A stretch of 64,000 nt of DNA from Candidatus Sulfotelmatobacter sp. (lineage in GTDB: Bacteria; Acidobacteriota; Terriglobia; Terriglobales; Acidobacteriaceae): assembly GCA_017883385.1 (NCBI GenBank), contig JADGNQ010000008.1:1-64000 (forward strand). The letters run 5' to 3'. The notes below the pieces were generated by a model that did not search any database, was not told the origin of the DNA, and was given only the letters and a program-made list of their open reading frames with translations. A program made the position numbers and the translations under genes. Within the stretch, counting starts at the first letter, position 1. Each line of letters starts with the position of its first letter. Positions 18,341 to 28,440 of this stretch are shown one piece after another.

Positions 18341-20443
18341 ATGAAATTATCTCCACAATGGATTCGCGAGTTTGTCGATCTCACGGTCGACGACCGGCGG
18401 TTGGCTGAGGACTTGACCAATGTTGGGATTTCGGTCGAGGGGGCCAGCGGGACGGGCGCCGATACCGTGTTTGAGATGGAGATTGGGACGAACCGGCCGG
18501 ACGCGATGAATCATTACGGGGTGGCGCGGGAGGCGGCGGCGATTTACGATCTGCCGCTCAAGCAGCTGTCAGCTGTCAGCTCTCAGCCGTCAGCTAAGAC
18601 GGCGCACGACGCGCCCTTCCCGATTACTGTCGAAGAACCGCAACTGTGCCCTCGTTTCTCCGCGCGCGTCATTCGCGGGACTCGTATCAGATCTTCTCCC
18701 GAGAAGATCGCGCGACGGCTGCAATTGCTCGACCAGCGGCCGATTTCGAACGCTGTCGACGCGACCAACTATGTTCTGTGGGAAATCGGCAAGCCTACGC
18801 ATGTGTTCGATATGGACCTGCTGGAGGGCGGGAAGATTATTGTGCGGAAGGCGCGGGATGGGGAAACGCTGAAGACTCTCGACGGGGTGGAACGCAAGCT
18901 GACTTCCGACGATCTTGTCGTGTGCGATGCGAAGAAGCCTGTCGGGCTCGCAGGAGTGATGGGCGGGTACGACACGATGATCACGGAGAAGACGCGGAAT
19001 ATCGTGATCGAGTCGGCGTGGTGGGATCCGGGGATCGTGCGGAAGATGTCGCGGCGGCATGGGCTGCATACGGATGCCTCGCACCGGTTCGAACGGGGAG
19101 CGGATTTCGAGTCGACCGTGCTGTCGTGCGATCTCGTGGCGGAGATGATTCTGTCGTCGGGCGGCGGCGAACTGGTTGGCGATGTGGTGGACGTGGTCTC
19201 GCGGCGGATGGATCAGGCTCCGGTGATGTTGCGCGTGGCGGAAGTACGGCGCATTCTGGGCGAAAGCCTCGACGTGGGGCTCATCTTCCGCTTGTTGAAG
19301 AGTCTGGGGTTCAGCCTCATACCAGAGGGGCAGGGCGACGCACAATTCCGCGTGCATATTCCGAGCTGGCGGCTTGATGTGGAACGCGAGATCGACGGGA
19401 TCGAGGAAATCGCGCGGCTGCACGGCTATGACAAATTCGAGAACACGCTGCCGGCGTATAGCGGCGCGGTGGTGGAGTTGCCGCAGGCGGCGATGGATGC
19501 GACGCTGCGCCAGCGGGCTTTGGCCTTGGGATACAACGAGGCCGTGTCGCTGACGTTTATTTCGCATGCCGATGCGGAGAAATTTTCTTCTAGCGCGGCT
19601 GGGTTTTCCGCGGGAGCGCAGGTGCTGGAGTTGGAGAATCCGCTGAGCGAAGAAGCGTCGGTGATGCGGACTTCGCTGGCGCCGGGCATGCTCGACATGC
19701 TGGCGTGGAATCTGAATCGCGATGTGCCGGAGGCGCGGCTGTTCGAGATCAGCAGCGTGTATGAGTTGTTGGGCGGCGAGCGCGTGGAACCGAAGCGCGC
19801 ATGTCTGGGTGCAACGGCGTCGTCGGTGCGGAGCATGCTACCAATGGGCGGCGCGCTGGATGTGAGCAAGGGCGAGCACGCGGCGGTTGCGGAGGCGTTT
19901 CGCGGTTTCAAGGGGGATGTAGAGAACCTGCTGGCGGCGTTTGCTGGAGAAGTGACTTACGACCGGGAGACGGCGGAATACTTTCATCCCGGACGGTCGG
20001 CACGCGCGCGGGTGAATGGCGCGGTGGTGGCGCAATTCGGGCAGATCCATCCGGAAGTGGTGGGAGCTCGAAAGCTGCGGCAGGACGTGTACCTGGCGGA
20101 ATTTGATTTGGAGGCGTTGTACAGGCTGGGACTGCGAACGGCGCGCTTTACGCCGCTCGGGAAATATCCTGCGGTAGAGCGGGATTTTTCGTTCATCTTT
20201 TCCGACGATATTCCCTTCGTCGAGATGAAGAAGGCCGCACACGAGTTGGAGATTCGCGAGATGAAGGAATTCCGTCCGATAGAGATTTTCCGCGGCGGCT
20301 CGATTGCGGCGGGGAAATATTCTGTGTTGTTACGGGTTCGGTTCCAGTCCGCCGAGCGGACGTTGCGCGAGGATGAAGTGGCGCAGTGGTCGGGGAAGAT
20401 TGTGGCGGCGCTTGCGGAGTTGGGCGGGGTGCAGAGGGTATAG
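18341..20443 (+). CDS. pheT: Phenylalanine--tRNA ligase beta subunit
   Basis: B3/B4, B5 and FDX-ACB-like regions; short in-frame repeat insert near residues 75-88. Confidence 0.9.
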   Translation: MKLSPQWIREFVDLTVDDRRLAEDLTNVGISVEGASGTGADTVFEMEIGTNRPDAMNHYGVAREAAAIYDLPLKQLSAVSSQPSAKTAHDAPFPITVEEPQLCPRFSARVIRGTRIRSSPEKIARRLQLLDQRPISNAVDATNYVLWEIGKPTHVFDMDLLEGGKIIVRKARDGETLKTLDGVERKLTSDDLVVCDAKKPVGLAGVMGGYDTMITEKTRNIVIESAWWDPGIVRKMSRRHGLHTDASHRFERGADFESTVLSCDLVAEMILSSGGGELVGDVVDVVSRRMDQAPVMLRVAEVRRILGESLDVGLIFRLLKSLGFSLIPEGQGDAQFRVHIPSWRLDVEREIDGIEEIARLHGYDKFENTLPAYSGAVVELPQAAMDATLRQRALALGYNEAVSLTFISHADAEKFSSSAAGFSAGAQVLELENPLSEEASVMRTSLAPGMLDMLAWNLNRDVPEARLFEISSVYELLGGERVEPKRACLGATASSVRSMLPMGGALDVSKGEHAAVAEAFRGFKGDVENLLAAFAGEVTYDRETAEYFHPGRSARARVNGAVVAQFGQIHPEVVGARKLRQDVYLAEFDLEALYRLGLRTARFTPLGKYPAVERDFSFIFSDDIPFVEMKKAAHELEIREMKEFRPIEIFRGGSIAAGKYSVLLRVRFQSAERTLREDEVAQWSGKIVAALAELGGVQRV

Positions 20444-20460
20444 CTGCGGCAGCGCAGAAT

Positions 20461-20610
20461 CCCCACCGTTGCTGCAAAGAACGCGGCTAGGATGGGGCGC
20501 CCGGCGTAAGTCAAAATCCCCACCCTCTCGCAAAGGACGCGAGAAGGATGGGGCACCCGCAAAGCCCCACTTCTCGCAAAGGACGCGAGAAATGGGGCAC
20601 CCGGCGTTAG
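20461..20610. repeat. Three tandem palindromic repeat units
   Basis: CCCCACttCTCGCaaaggacGCGAGaaatGGGG-type units; third unit matches 53265-53303. Confidence 0.8.
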
Positions 20611-20729
20611 TCTAGAACCTCCACCCTCGGAGTATTGTCGAAACGCACTCTTCTCTTAGCAGGTTCTCATCTCTTCTCCAAACTTCCGCACTCTGCGGGA
20701 GGGGATCGCCGTGCCTCAGACTTTCCGAT

Positions 20730-22010
20730 TTGCTGCCGATAATAGAAGACGTGGGAAATATCTCTGCTGGACAAGCCGCGGCAAAAGCCCGGGTGAAAGA
20801 TGTGAAGCCGTTGCGGTATGTGGCGCGGCAGCCAATCGTCGACCGGGAGGAAAAGGTTTTCGGCTACGAGTTGCTGTTTCGGGATGGGTTGGAAACCGCG
20901 TTCAGCGGAGACCGGGATGAGGCGTCGCGGGCGACGCTGGATCGTTCGCTACTGATGGGGTTGGACGTGTTGTGCGATGGGCGGCGGGCATTTGTGAATT
21001 GCACGCGGGATACTCTGATCAAAGGTCTGGTGACACTGCTTCCGTCCATGTCGACGGTGGTGGAAGTTCTGGAGAACGTGCCGCCGGATCCGGATGTAGT
21101 CGCGGCGTGCCAGAGCTTGAAAGAGGCCGGGTATCTGATCGCGCAGGACGACTATGTGGCCGACGATCCGCGGGAGGCGATGGCGGAGATGGCGGACATC
21201 ATCAAGGTGGAAATGCAGCTGACGACGGAGGCGCAACAGGCGGCCATGATCAAGCGGTACGGGCCGTGGCGCTGCCGGATGCTGGCGGAGAAGATCGAAA
21301 CGCATAGCGAGTTTGTGCGGGCGCGGGATCAGAGGTTTGTGTATTTCCAGGGCTACTTTTTTCGCCGGCCGGAGACCATGAACACGCGGGACATGCCAGC
21401 GCAGCGAATGAATTATCTGCGGATGCTGCAGGAGGTGTCGCGCCCCGAACTGGATGTGGTGGGACTGGAGAGTCTGGTGAAGGCCGAGGCATCGGTGTGC
21501 TATCGTCTGCTGCGCTACCTGAATTCGGCGATTTTCGGACTCAAGAACGAAGTTCATTCGGTGCGGCATGCACTGTCGATGTTGGGAGAACGAGAAGTGC
21601 GGCGCTGGGTGCGTCTGGTGGCGGCCGTGGGTGCGGGACAGGAGAAGACCAGCGATCTGGTGCTGTCGGCGCTGGTGCGGGGGCGGTTTGGAGAGCTGCT
21701 GGCACCACGGGTGCCGCACGGGGAATCGGATCTGTTTCTGCTGGGGCTGTTGTCTCTGATCGATGCCATGCTGGAGCTGCCGATGGCGGAAGTGCTGGAG
21801 AAAATTTCGCTGGATCAAGCGACCAAGGCGGTGCTGCTGGGGCAACCGAGCGTGCTGCGTCCGGTGTACCAGTTGATGCTGGCGCATGAGAGCGGGGAGT
21901 GGGAAGCGGCGGCACGATTGGGCGAAAGCCTGCATCTGGATTCCGAAGACGTCGCCGGGCATTACTGGCAGGCGCAGCAGTGGGCCCGGGAAGTTTTGGC
22001 GGAGGGGTAA
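20730..22010 (+). CDS. EAL-HDOD signalling protein
   Basis: RQPIVDREEKVFGYELLFRDG (EAL-like) followed by HDOD domain. Confidence 0.85.
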   Translation: MLPIIEDVGNISAGQAAAKARVKDVKPLRYVARQPIVDREEKVFGYELLFRDGLETAFSGDRDEASRATLDRSLLMGLDVLCDGRRAFVNCTRDTLIKGLVTLLPSMSTVVEVLENVPPDPDVVAACQSLKEAGYLIAQDDYVADDPREAMAEMADIIKVEMQLTTEAQQAAMIKRYGPWRCRMLAEKIETHSEFVRARDQRFVYFQGYFFRRPETMNTRDMPAQRMNYLRMLQEVSRPELDVVGLESLVKAEASVCYRLLRYLNSAIFGLKNEVHSVRHALSMLGEREVRRWVRLVAAVGAGQEKTSDLVLSALVRGRFGELLAPRVPHGESDLFLLGLLSLIDAMLELPMAEVLEKISLDQATKAVLLGQPSVLRPVYQLMLAHESGEWEAAARLGESLHLDSEDVAGHYWQAQQWAREVLAEG

Positions 22011-22411
22011 GGCGCGGAGTCCGGCGCATCCTCCGAGTCATGTCCTCCTGTGCAAAAGGTGTGTGGGGTGGGCCTTGCGCGGTTGGGCAAGGACGCGTAC
22101 GATGAAGATGTTCTCATTATTAGGCCTCGTTCCCGCGCAGGCCTTCCGCGCCAGCCGTTCCGAGGCGGCGCCTACGGATCCGAAAACGGAAAACCGATAC
22201 TGAAAATTAGAAGCACCGTTCGCGAATAAGAGTACGTTTCGAGAGTTGGGGTTCGTTCCAGAGTGTGCCCAGCCGCAATCCGTAAGCGCATAGATCCGGT
22301 GGCGTGTGTCCGGCGGAATTCCGCGCGGACTGGCCCGAGCGCTCGTGTGGCACGCCCTCTGAAATCCGCAAATTTTTGCAGCAGCAAAATATCGAACAGC
22401 TTGAGAGGACT

Positions 22412-23080
22412 ATGAACGCAGGACCAGGAAAGCCCTCCGGTGGTGGCGGAGGAAGAAGAAGGCGGCGCGGACGCCGTCCCCAAAATCAGCGCGGACAACG
22501 ACCCGGGCCAGGGCTGAGCCGGGAGAACAAAGACGGAATCTACACGGCGCCGATGGACCACAGCTACCGGGCCGCAATGGCCGGGGGCAACAACGGGCAT
22601 CGAGTCGGACGGCAACGGCCGGGGTTCGCGGCGCAATATCCGCAGCTCGAGCCGGAACCGCTGCCGGCGAATGGAGACGCGACTCCGCGCATTTTTGCGT
22701 TTATCGAGGACCTGTTTTTCATGGCGAAGATTCAGGAGACGGCGCGCAAGCTCAACGTGAAGGTTGAGTTCGTGAAGACGGACAAGGATCTGACGGAGCG
22801 GATGCAACAGAACGGGGAAGAAAAGCCGTCGCTGATTATTTTCGACCTGAACCTTGCCAGCGTGAAGCCGCTGACGCTGATCCCGAAACTGAAGAGCAAG
22901 CTGAAGAAGGGGACGTCGATCATTGGATTTCTGTCGCACGTGCAGGGAGATCTAAAGCAGAAAGCGCACGAGGTGGGATGCGACATGGTTCTGCCCCGGT
23001 CGGCGTTTTCGCAGAATCTGCCGCAGTTGCTGCGGAGGCATGGCGCGCCGGAAGAAGAAGAGAATTCGGCGGTGCAGTAG
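22412..23080 (+). CDS. Receiver-like protein with Arg/Gly-rich N-terminus
   Basis: MNAGPGKPSGGGGGRRRRRGRRP tail plus alpha/beta domain (SLIIFDLNLASVKPLTLIPKLK). Confidence 0.6.
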   Translation: MNAGPGKPSGGGGGRRRRRGRRPQNQRGQRPGPGLSRENKDGIYTAPMDHSYRAAMAGGNNGHRVGRQRPGFAAQYPQLEPEPLPANGDATPRIFAFIEDLFFMAKIQETARKLNVKVEFVKTDKDLTERMQQNGEEKPSLIIFDLNLASVKPLTLIPKLKSKLKKGTSIIGFLSHVQGDLKQKAHEVGCDMVLPRSAFSQNLPQLLRRHGAPEEEENSAVQ

Positions 23081-23152
23081 GGTCGGCACGCATTTGTGTC
23101 TATCTACCGCGCTTGGGTCTAGGCTGCGGAATATGCGCGACGTATCTGGCGA

Positions 23153-23920
23153 TTATTTCGCTGGGATCCAGTAAACCTCTTCCTTGACCGCTCCTTTGTC
23201 CGTGAAGCCGCGCCGCTTCAGAATTGCCTTGCTGTGCTCGATCATTTCTGGATGCCCGCACAGGTACGCCAGCGTGTTGCTTGCATCCAGCTCCCAGTGA
23301 TCCGCGTACTTGCGCAGAATGTCATCCGCGCGACCGATTTCTCCGGGCCAGTCTTCGTGATCCCAGGGCCGGCTGACCGTCGGCACATACTTGAACCACG
23401 GCAATTCCTTATCAAACCAGTTCAGTTCCTCGAGGTATCCAAACTCCCACGGGCGGCTTGCGCCATTCAGCAGGAACAGTTTGTGGGTCCCGTCGAATCG
23501 TCCCTCTTTCCAGTCTTTGTGTAGCGTGCGCACGTAGCTCACGAAGGGAGCGACCCCGGTCACGGTGGAGATCAGCAGGTGATTCTTGCGGCCATTCTGC
23601 ATCTCCAGCGAGAATCTTCCCTTGGGCACCTTGCGCATCAGCAACTGGTCGCCGGGCTGCATCTTGTGCAGGAGGGGCGTCAGCGCACCTTCGGGCACGA
23701 GTTCGAAGAAGAACTCAACTTCATCCTCGGCCGGCGACGACGCGATCGAGTACGGACGCTCAACGCGCTTCCCACCAGCCTCGACTCCCAGCGTCGCGTA
23801 CTGCCCGGGGACAAACTTGAATTCGCCACCGCTGCGGATGCGGAACATCCACAGGTCCGGAGCGAAATCGACGCGCCGGGTGATCTGCGCGTGGTAGAAC
23901 TTCTCGTCGGGAATCGTCAT
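23153..23920 (-). CDS. Ferredoxin--NADP reductase family protein
   Basis: RPYSIASSP FAD motif, TGVAPF and CGHPEMI NADP-binding motifs. Confidence 0.85.
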   Translation of the reverse strand: MTIPDEKFYHAQITRRVDFAPDLWMFRIRSGGEFKFVPGQYATLGVEAGGKRVERPYSIASSPAEDEVEFFFELVPEGALTPLLHKMQPGDQLLMRKVPKGRFSLEMQNGRKNHLLISTVTGVAPFVSYVRTLHKDWKEGRFDGTHKLFLLNGASRPWEFGYLEELNWFDKELPWFKYVPTVSRPWDHEDWPGEIGRADDILRKYADHWELDASNTLAYLCGHPEMIEHSKAILKRRGFTDKGAVKEEVYWIPAK

Positions 23921-24128
23921 CTCACGTGGCCCTCACCGTCCAAATTTGTGTGCAAAAAATCCCGAGGCGTCCAAAGAACTGGACGACGCGGGCTCGACTC
24001 AGCGGGATAGAGTTATTTACTCGTACGCCGGGTTCCCCAGTTGCACGCAAACCTCCAACCGAACGGTCGTACGGCCAATCTGAGTTGCGATATCCTAGCC
24101 GGAATCGCAGGTTTTGTGAAGGCTTTTC

Positions 24129-24824
24129 ATGCACGCGGCTGGGTCAAAACTATTTAGCGTGATCGTCAAGAGGCTGGAGAAGTTCTACGGCCGGCCCACT
24201 CCGCCGAAGATTACTGGTCCGCTGGAACTCATCCTGTTCGAGAACGTCGCCTACCTTGCCGACGACGACAAGCGGGCCGCGGCCTTCGCCGCGCTGAAGC
24301 AGAACATCGGCACTCGCCCGGAGGAGATCCTCAAAGCATCGCAGAAGCAGATCGAGGAAGCTACACGCATGGGCGGAATTGTTCCCGAACTCCGCGCCCG
24401 GCGCCTGCGCCAGATCGCCGAACTGGCGCACTACATTTTCGATGACGACCTGGGCGCCGAACTCAAGAAGCCGCTGCCGCAGGCAAAGAAATCCTTGAAG
24501 CGCTTCCCGACGATCGGCGATCCTGGAGCCGAAAAAATCCTGATGTTCACGCGCAGTTATCCGGTTCTCGCGCTGGAATCGAATGGCCTGCGTGCGTTGG
24601 TGCGTCTGGGCTTTGCCGAGGAGAAAAAGAGTTACTCAGCCACCTATCGCGCTGTGCAGCAAGCGCTGGCCGGAAAGTTGCCTTCCGGATACGATGCGCT
24701 CATCGCCGCTCATCAACTTCTTCGCCAGCACGGCCAGGAAATCTGCAAACGGACGCGTCCATTGTGTGAAGCGGGATGCCCGCTCACTGCCCAATGCCGC
24801 TACTTCCAGAGCCGGGCAAAGTAG
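24129..24824 (+). CDS. HhH-GPD DNA glycosylase (endonuclease III-like)
   Basis: LKRFPTIGDPGAEKILMF helix-hairpin-helix; C-terminal Cys cluster CKRTRPLCEAGCPLTAQC. Confidence 0.75.
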   Translation: MHAAGSKLFSVIVKRLEKFYGRPTPPKITGPLELILFENVAYLADDDKRAAAFAALKQNIGTRPEEILKASQKQIEEATRMGGIVPELRARRLRQIAELAHYIFDDDLGAELKKPLPQAKKSLKRFPTIGDPGAEKILMFTRSYPVLALESNGLRALVRLGFAEEKKSYSATYRAVQQALAGKLPSGYDALIAAHQLLRQHGQEICKRTRPLCEAGCPLTAQCRYFQSRAK

Positions 24825-26109
24825 GCAAGCTTTTCCCGTTGGTCACGGTTGCCGCAGTCTTTAACTGTTCCAGTTCGTCCGGAATCCTCTTCCAGTCTTT
24901 TGCTTTCCGTTTTGTCGCGAGCGGGGCGTCCGGATTCCGGTAGAAAGCGAGAATGTTCTCGCGTAACTCAGGAGACGTTTGTTTGAAATCGTTGTCGGAC
25001 AAATTGTCCACCAGACGTGCGTAGGTTACATCCGCAAGCGTATACTCCGCCGCCCGGGTCTCCCGTCCTGTGTCACAGTCGCGGTTGGCCAGGTGCAGAG
25101 TTCCCTTCTGCGTGTCCTGAAGCAGTTGCCCGTAACTCCGCACGGTGTCGTCAATACTCTCGATGAAAAGATCCTCGGCCTGCTGCGTCGGAATCCTGAA
25201 GTCGAGTCCGCTAAAGGGACCTTTCTTCGGAAGCAGTTTGAGTATGATCGCCAGCAACTTGGTTCCAAATCCGGGACGCCGGTATTCGGTTCCCCATTCT
25301 TTCTCGTAGTTCGTCCGCGAAAGATAGTACAGGTACTTCCTTTTCGCTGCGTTCGGGGTGTCTGCTACGAGATCTTTCTTGCGGTTCAGCAATGCGACTC
25401 TTGTCATCTCCGGAATTATCTTGCTGACCGCGTGCCGGAAACTTCCGATCGCCAAGTCCTCGTCATCCACGACATCGTCGAACTTGATGCCGTAAACCTT
25501 CGGGAACACCCGCTCCAGCAAGCCCTGGGAAATCTCAAATCCGACGAAGTCGTGGTAGCGGTCCGAAGTGTAGCGGTTCTTCGCCACCTGCGTCATATCG
25601 AAGCCAAACTCAGCCCGGATGTGGGCCTTGGGCGAGTCGGCATACGTGACCACGTCGCCGAACTTCCGTTGCAGTGCCGGAAACTCCATGGCCACCACGT
25701 GATTCACCATCGGATGCCCGCTGTTGTCTGCCGCATAATGCGCCAGCGCCCCTAACGCGAATGCATATTCATTTGCGGTGCCCGCTTCCTGAATCAGGCA
25801 GACAACGAAATCCCCGGTCCTGACGTAGTGGGTCAGATCGCTGAAGTACCGGCTGCCGAATGGGTAGTAGCCCATGTCTTGCACCAGCGAACCGCCGTAA
25901 GCGTAGGCGTGCGCTTCCCGGAGTTGCTTGTCCGTCAAATCCGGGAAGCGTTCCTTCACCATGGGCTGAATGCGGTCCACCCACAGCAGGTCCACGACCT
26001 GCTCGTGGGTCAGCACGGAGTAAGCAAAGCAAGCCTGTCCCAGGATCAGAACCAACCCGAGCCGCAACAAAATCCGTCCTGAGAAAAAAGTCTGACTCAT
26101 TGGCCGCAA
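24784..26109 (-). CDS. Zinc-dependent phospholipase C-like protein
   Basis: LTHEQVVDLLW, GALAHYAADNSGHPMVNHVVA His-rich motif, signal peptide. Confidence 0.75.
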   Translation of the reverse strand: MRPMSQTFFSGRILLRLGLVLILGQACFAYSVLTHEQVVDLLWVDRIQPMVKERFPDLTDKQLREAHAYAYGGSLVQDMGYYPFGSRYFSDLTHYVRTGDFVVCLIQEAGTANEYAFALGALAHYAADNSGHPMVNHVVAMEFPALQRKFGDVVTYADSPKAHIRAEFGFDMTQVAKNRYTSDRYHDFVGFEISQGLLERVFPKVYGIKFDDVVDDEDLAIGSFRHAVSKIIPEMTRVALLNRKKDLVADTPNAAKRKYLYYLSRTNYEKEWGTEYRRPGFGTKLLAIILKLLPKKGPFSGLDFRIPTQQAEDLFIESIDDTVRSYGQLLQDTQKGTLHLANRDCDTGRETRAAEYTLADVTYARLVDNLSDNDFKQTSPELRENILAFYRNPDAPLATKRKAKDWKRIPDELEQLKTAATVTNGKSLPTLPGSGSSGIGQ

Positions 26110-26111
26110 AG

Positions 26112-27143
26112 TTATTTGCTCAAGACGAGGACGACAAAGGTATCCGGAACCATAGGCGGCCGGGGACGCGGGTTGTCCGCGGTCGGCGCGGGCCGGGGAC
26201 CGAACTGCGCCGTGACCACGAACACGTTGTGCGTCTTCGAATCAAGCGCCATCGTGCGCGCTCCCTTCTGTGTCGTCACGTTCTCCGCTACGCTGAATGT
26301 GTTAGGCGAGTCCTCTTTCACTACCGTGAGCACGCCATCTACGCCACAGGAGGCGAAAGCCAGCCCGGTTTCGGCATCGAATGCGGTCGCGTCGACGCCC
26401 TCGCCAATGGCCGGCGTTGCCAGAACCTTGCCGCTGTCCGCATCCACTACGGCCATCATCTTGTTGTCGCAGCCCACAAACAGCCGACGATTCTTGCGGT
26501 CAAGCGCGAGTCCGCTGGGCTCGGTACACGGCGCCAGCGGCCACTTCGCCTTTACTTCCAGCTTGTTTGGATCGATGGCTACCAGTTCGCTCTTGTCCTC
26601 GATGTTAACGAATATCTCGCCTTTGGCATCGCTGGCCGCAAACTCCGGTTTGCCATCCAGTTTGATTGTGCCCAGAACTTTTCCGGTGGCACCGTCGATC
26701 GCGGTAGAGTCCTGGCTCCGGCCGTTGAACGTGAACACGCGTTTCGTCGCCGGATCGTAGAGAATCGCGTCAGGATTGTCGCCCACCTTCACCTTGCTGC
26801 TGGTCGCCAGCGTCTTGATATCGAAAATGCTGACCGTGCCTTCCCGCCCGTTGCTGGTGAAGCCGCGTCCGAGGTCGGGCGCGAGTGCGATACCGTGTAC
26901 GCCCGGTGTATCGGGGATATCGCCGACGCTCTTGCCTGAATCCGCGTCGATGACCATGACGTGCGTGCCGCGAGAAATGTAGACGCGGCGCGCGTCGGAG
27001 TCGGTGGTGAGATAGTCCCAGCCGCCTTCGCCGCCCACTTTGTAAGTCGTCACCGTCTGGTATCCGGGACCAGCCGCAGCCAGGGCCACTGCCGCCAGGG
27101 ACACGGTGATTGCTGCAACCCACCACTTGGACTTCGTCGGCAT
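26112..27143 (-). CDS. YncE/YVTN-type beta-propeller protein
   Basis: Repeated blades, signal peptide; start at MPTKSKWW. Confidence 0.8.
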   Translation of the reverse strand: MPTKSKWWVAAITVSLAAVALAAAGPGYQTVTTYKVGGEGGWDYLTTDSDARRVYISRGTHVMVIDADSGKSVGDIPDTPGVHGIALAPDLGRGFTSNGREGTVSIFDIKTLATSSKVKVGDNPDAILYDPATKRVFTFNGRSQDSTAIDGATGKVLGTIKLDGKPEFAASDAKGEIFVNIEDKSELVAIDPNKLEVKAKWPLAPCTEPSGLALDRKNRRLFVGCDNKMMAVVDADSGKVLATPAIGEGVDATAFDAETGLAFASCGVDGVLTVVKEDSPNTFSVAENVTTQKGARTMALDSKTHNVFVVTAQFGPRPAPTADNPRPRPPMVPDTFVVLVLSK

Positions 27144-27288
27144 AGTTCCCTCCTGGTAACTTTCGTTTGGATGGCGGCCACCGTCCACTGGACCCTGCCG
27201 GGAAGCCGCATCTCTGCATCTAACCCGCTAGGGTTCGACCCGAAGTAACTTTACCCCATTTCGGCGCTCCACCTAGACTCCTCATTAT

Positions 27289-28347
27289 ATGGGCGTATCC
27301 CAGCCAAGTTCCCCGGGGCAAGACACGCAGGCGCAATCCGGGCCGATCTCGGATCCGCGTCTGCAGCCGACTCCGGACTACGGGACTCTTGGCCCGGGCT
27401 CTGACGTTAAAGCGGGCGGCCCGGACGTGGCTTCGCCCCCAGCCTCGCGCGCCGCAAAGCCGGTGCGCTTCAGCCCAGTGTTTGCGTTGGCGATTGGAGG
27501 CTTGCTGGCTGTCTTGGTAGGGAGCATCGGCAGCGCTCACGCCGGCTGGTCACGATCCGCGAAGACAAAGTTCGCCAATCTCTTGTCCTTGCGCGGAGAC
27601 GTCGCCTCACCGCTTGCATCCACGAAAGACTCGTGCCAACTGGATCGCCTGAGACCGCAGAAGCAAGCCGAGACTCTGCTCGAACTTGCCGTGGGCAAAT
27701 CTGATGGCGCCGTCGATCAAATTTCCTCTCGCGTCGATCGCTGGCAGGGAAAGCTCAAGTGGAACTCACAGATCGCAACGCTCACCACGGCAGCGTTGAA
27801 CTCCAGCGATATGCGTGTGCGTGAATCCGGGATCGAGGTCGAACTGGCCGCGTACGGATTAGCGAAGAACTCCGCCAGTCTTGATTACCTGCTGCAAACA
27901 GCCGAGTCTCCGGATCGCGCGCAAAAGATCTGGGCACTGTGGGCGCTCGGCCTCATGGGCAATCGCGGAGTCGAGACCGACCGCATTGTGCAGGTCTTGA
28001 CCGCGCATCTGAAGGATTCCGATGAAGAATCCCGGCGCTGGGCCGTTGAAGGTCTCGCCCTGGTCGGTGACACCAAGACGATCGAGCCTCTGTTGCTGGC
28101 CATGCACGACGATCCTTCGCCGGTGGTTCGAGAAAGAGCCGCGTGCAGCCTGGCCACGTCCGGCATGCTTACTCGCGAACAGCGGCTCAGCGCAGTCCCA
28201 CGGCTGCTGAACTACACGGACGATCCCTCGCTGGATGCCCGGACTCACGCCTGGGCCTTTCAGGCTCTCGCGGACATCACCCGGCAGCACCTGCCCAATA
28301 ATTCCACCGCGTGGCGTAGCTGGTACGATTCGGGCAGGAACGAGTAA
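27289..28347 (+). CDS. HEAT-repeat protein with one TM helix
   Basis: DSDEESRRWAVEGLALVGDTKTIEPLLLAMHDDPSPVVRERAACSL. Confidence 0.7.
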   Translation: MGVSQPSSPGQDTQAQSGPISDPRLQPTPDYGTLGPGSDVKAGGPDVASPPASRAAKPVRFSPVFALAIGGLLAVLVGSIGSAHAGWSRSAKTKFANLLSLRGDVASPLASTKDSCQLDRLRPQKQAETLLELAVGKSDGAVDQISSRVDRWQGKLKWNSQIATLTTAALNSSDMRVRESGIEVELAAYGLAKNSASLDYLLQTAESPDRAQKIWALWALGLMGNRGVETDRIVQVLTAHLKDSDEESRRWAVEGLALVGDTKTIEPLLLAMHDDPSPVVRERAACSLATSGMLTREQRLSAVPRLLNYTDDPSLDARTHAWAFQALADITRQHLPNNSTAWRSWYDSGRNE

Positions 28348-28440
28348 CACCGCTTGTTCAGCGTCGAAAGAGCCTTTGTCAGCGCGCGCTCTCTGTGACA
28401 CAATTCAGCGTTAGTAGAAGTTCGAGTCCGGCCCAACCTC

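Noticed and set aside
18590-19567. 325-aa antisense ORF within pheT
   Set aside because: Low-complexity His/Arg translation opposite a conserved essential gene
20949-21962. 337-aa antisense ORF within the EAL-HDOD gene
   Set aside because: Shadow ORF; no recognisable domain, composition driven by GC-rich codons
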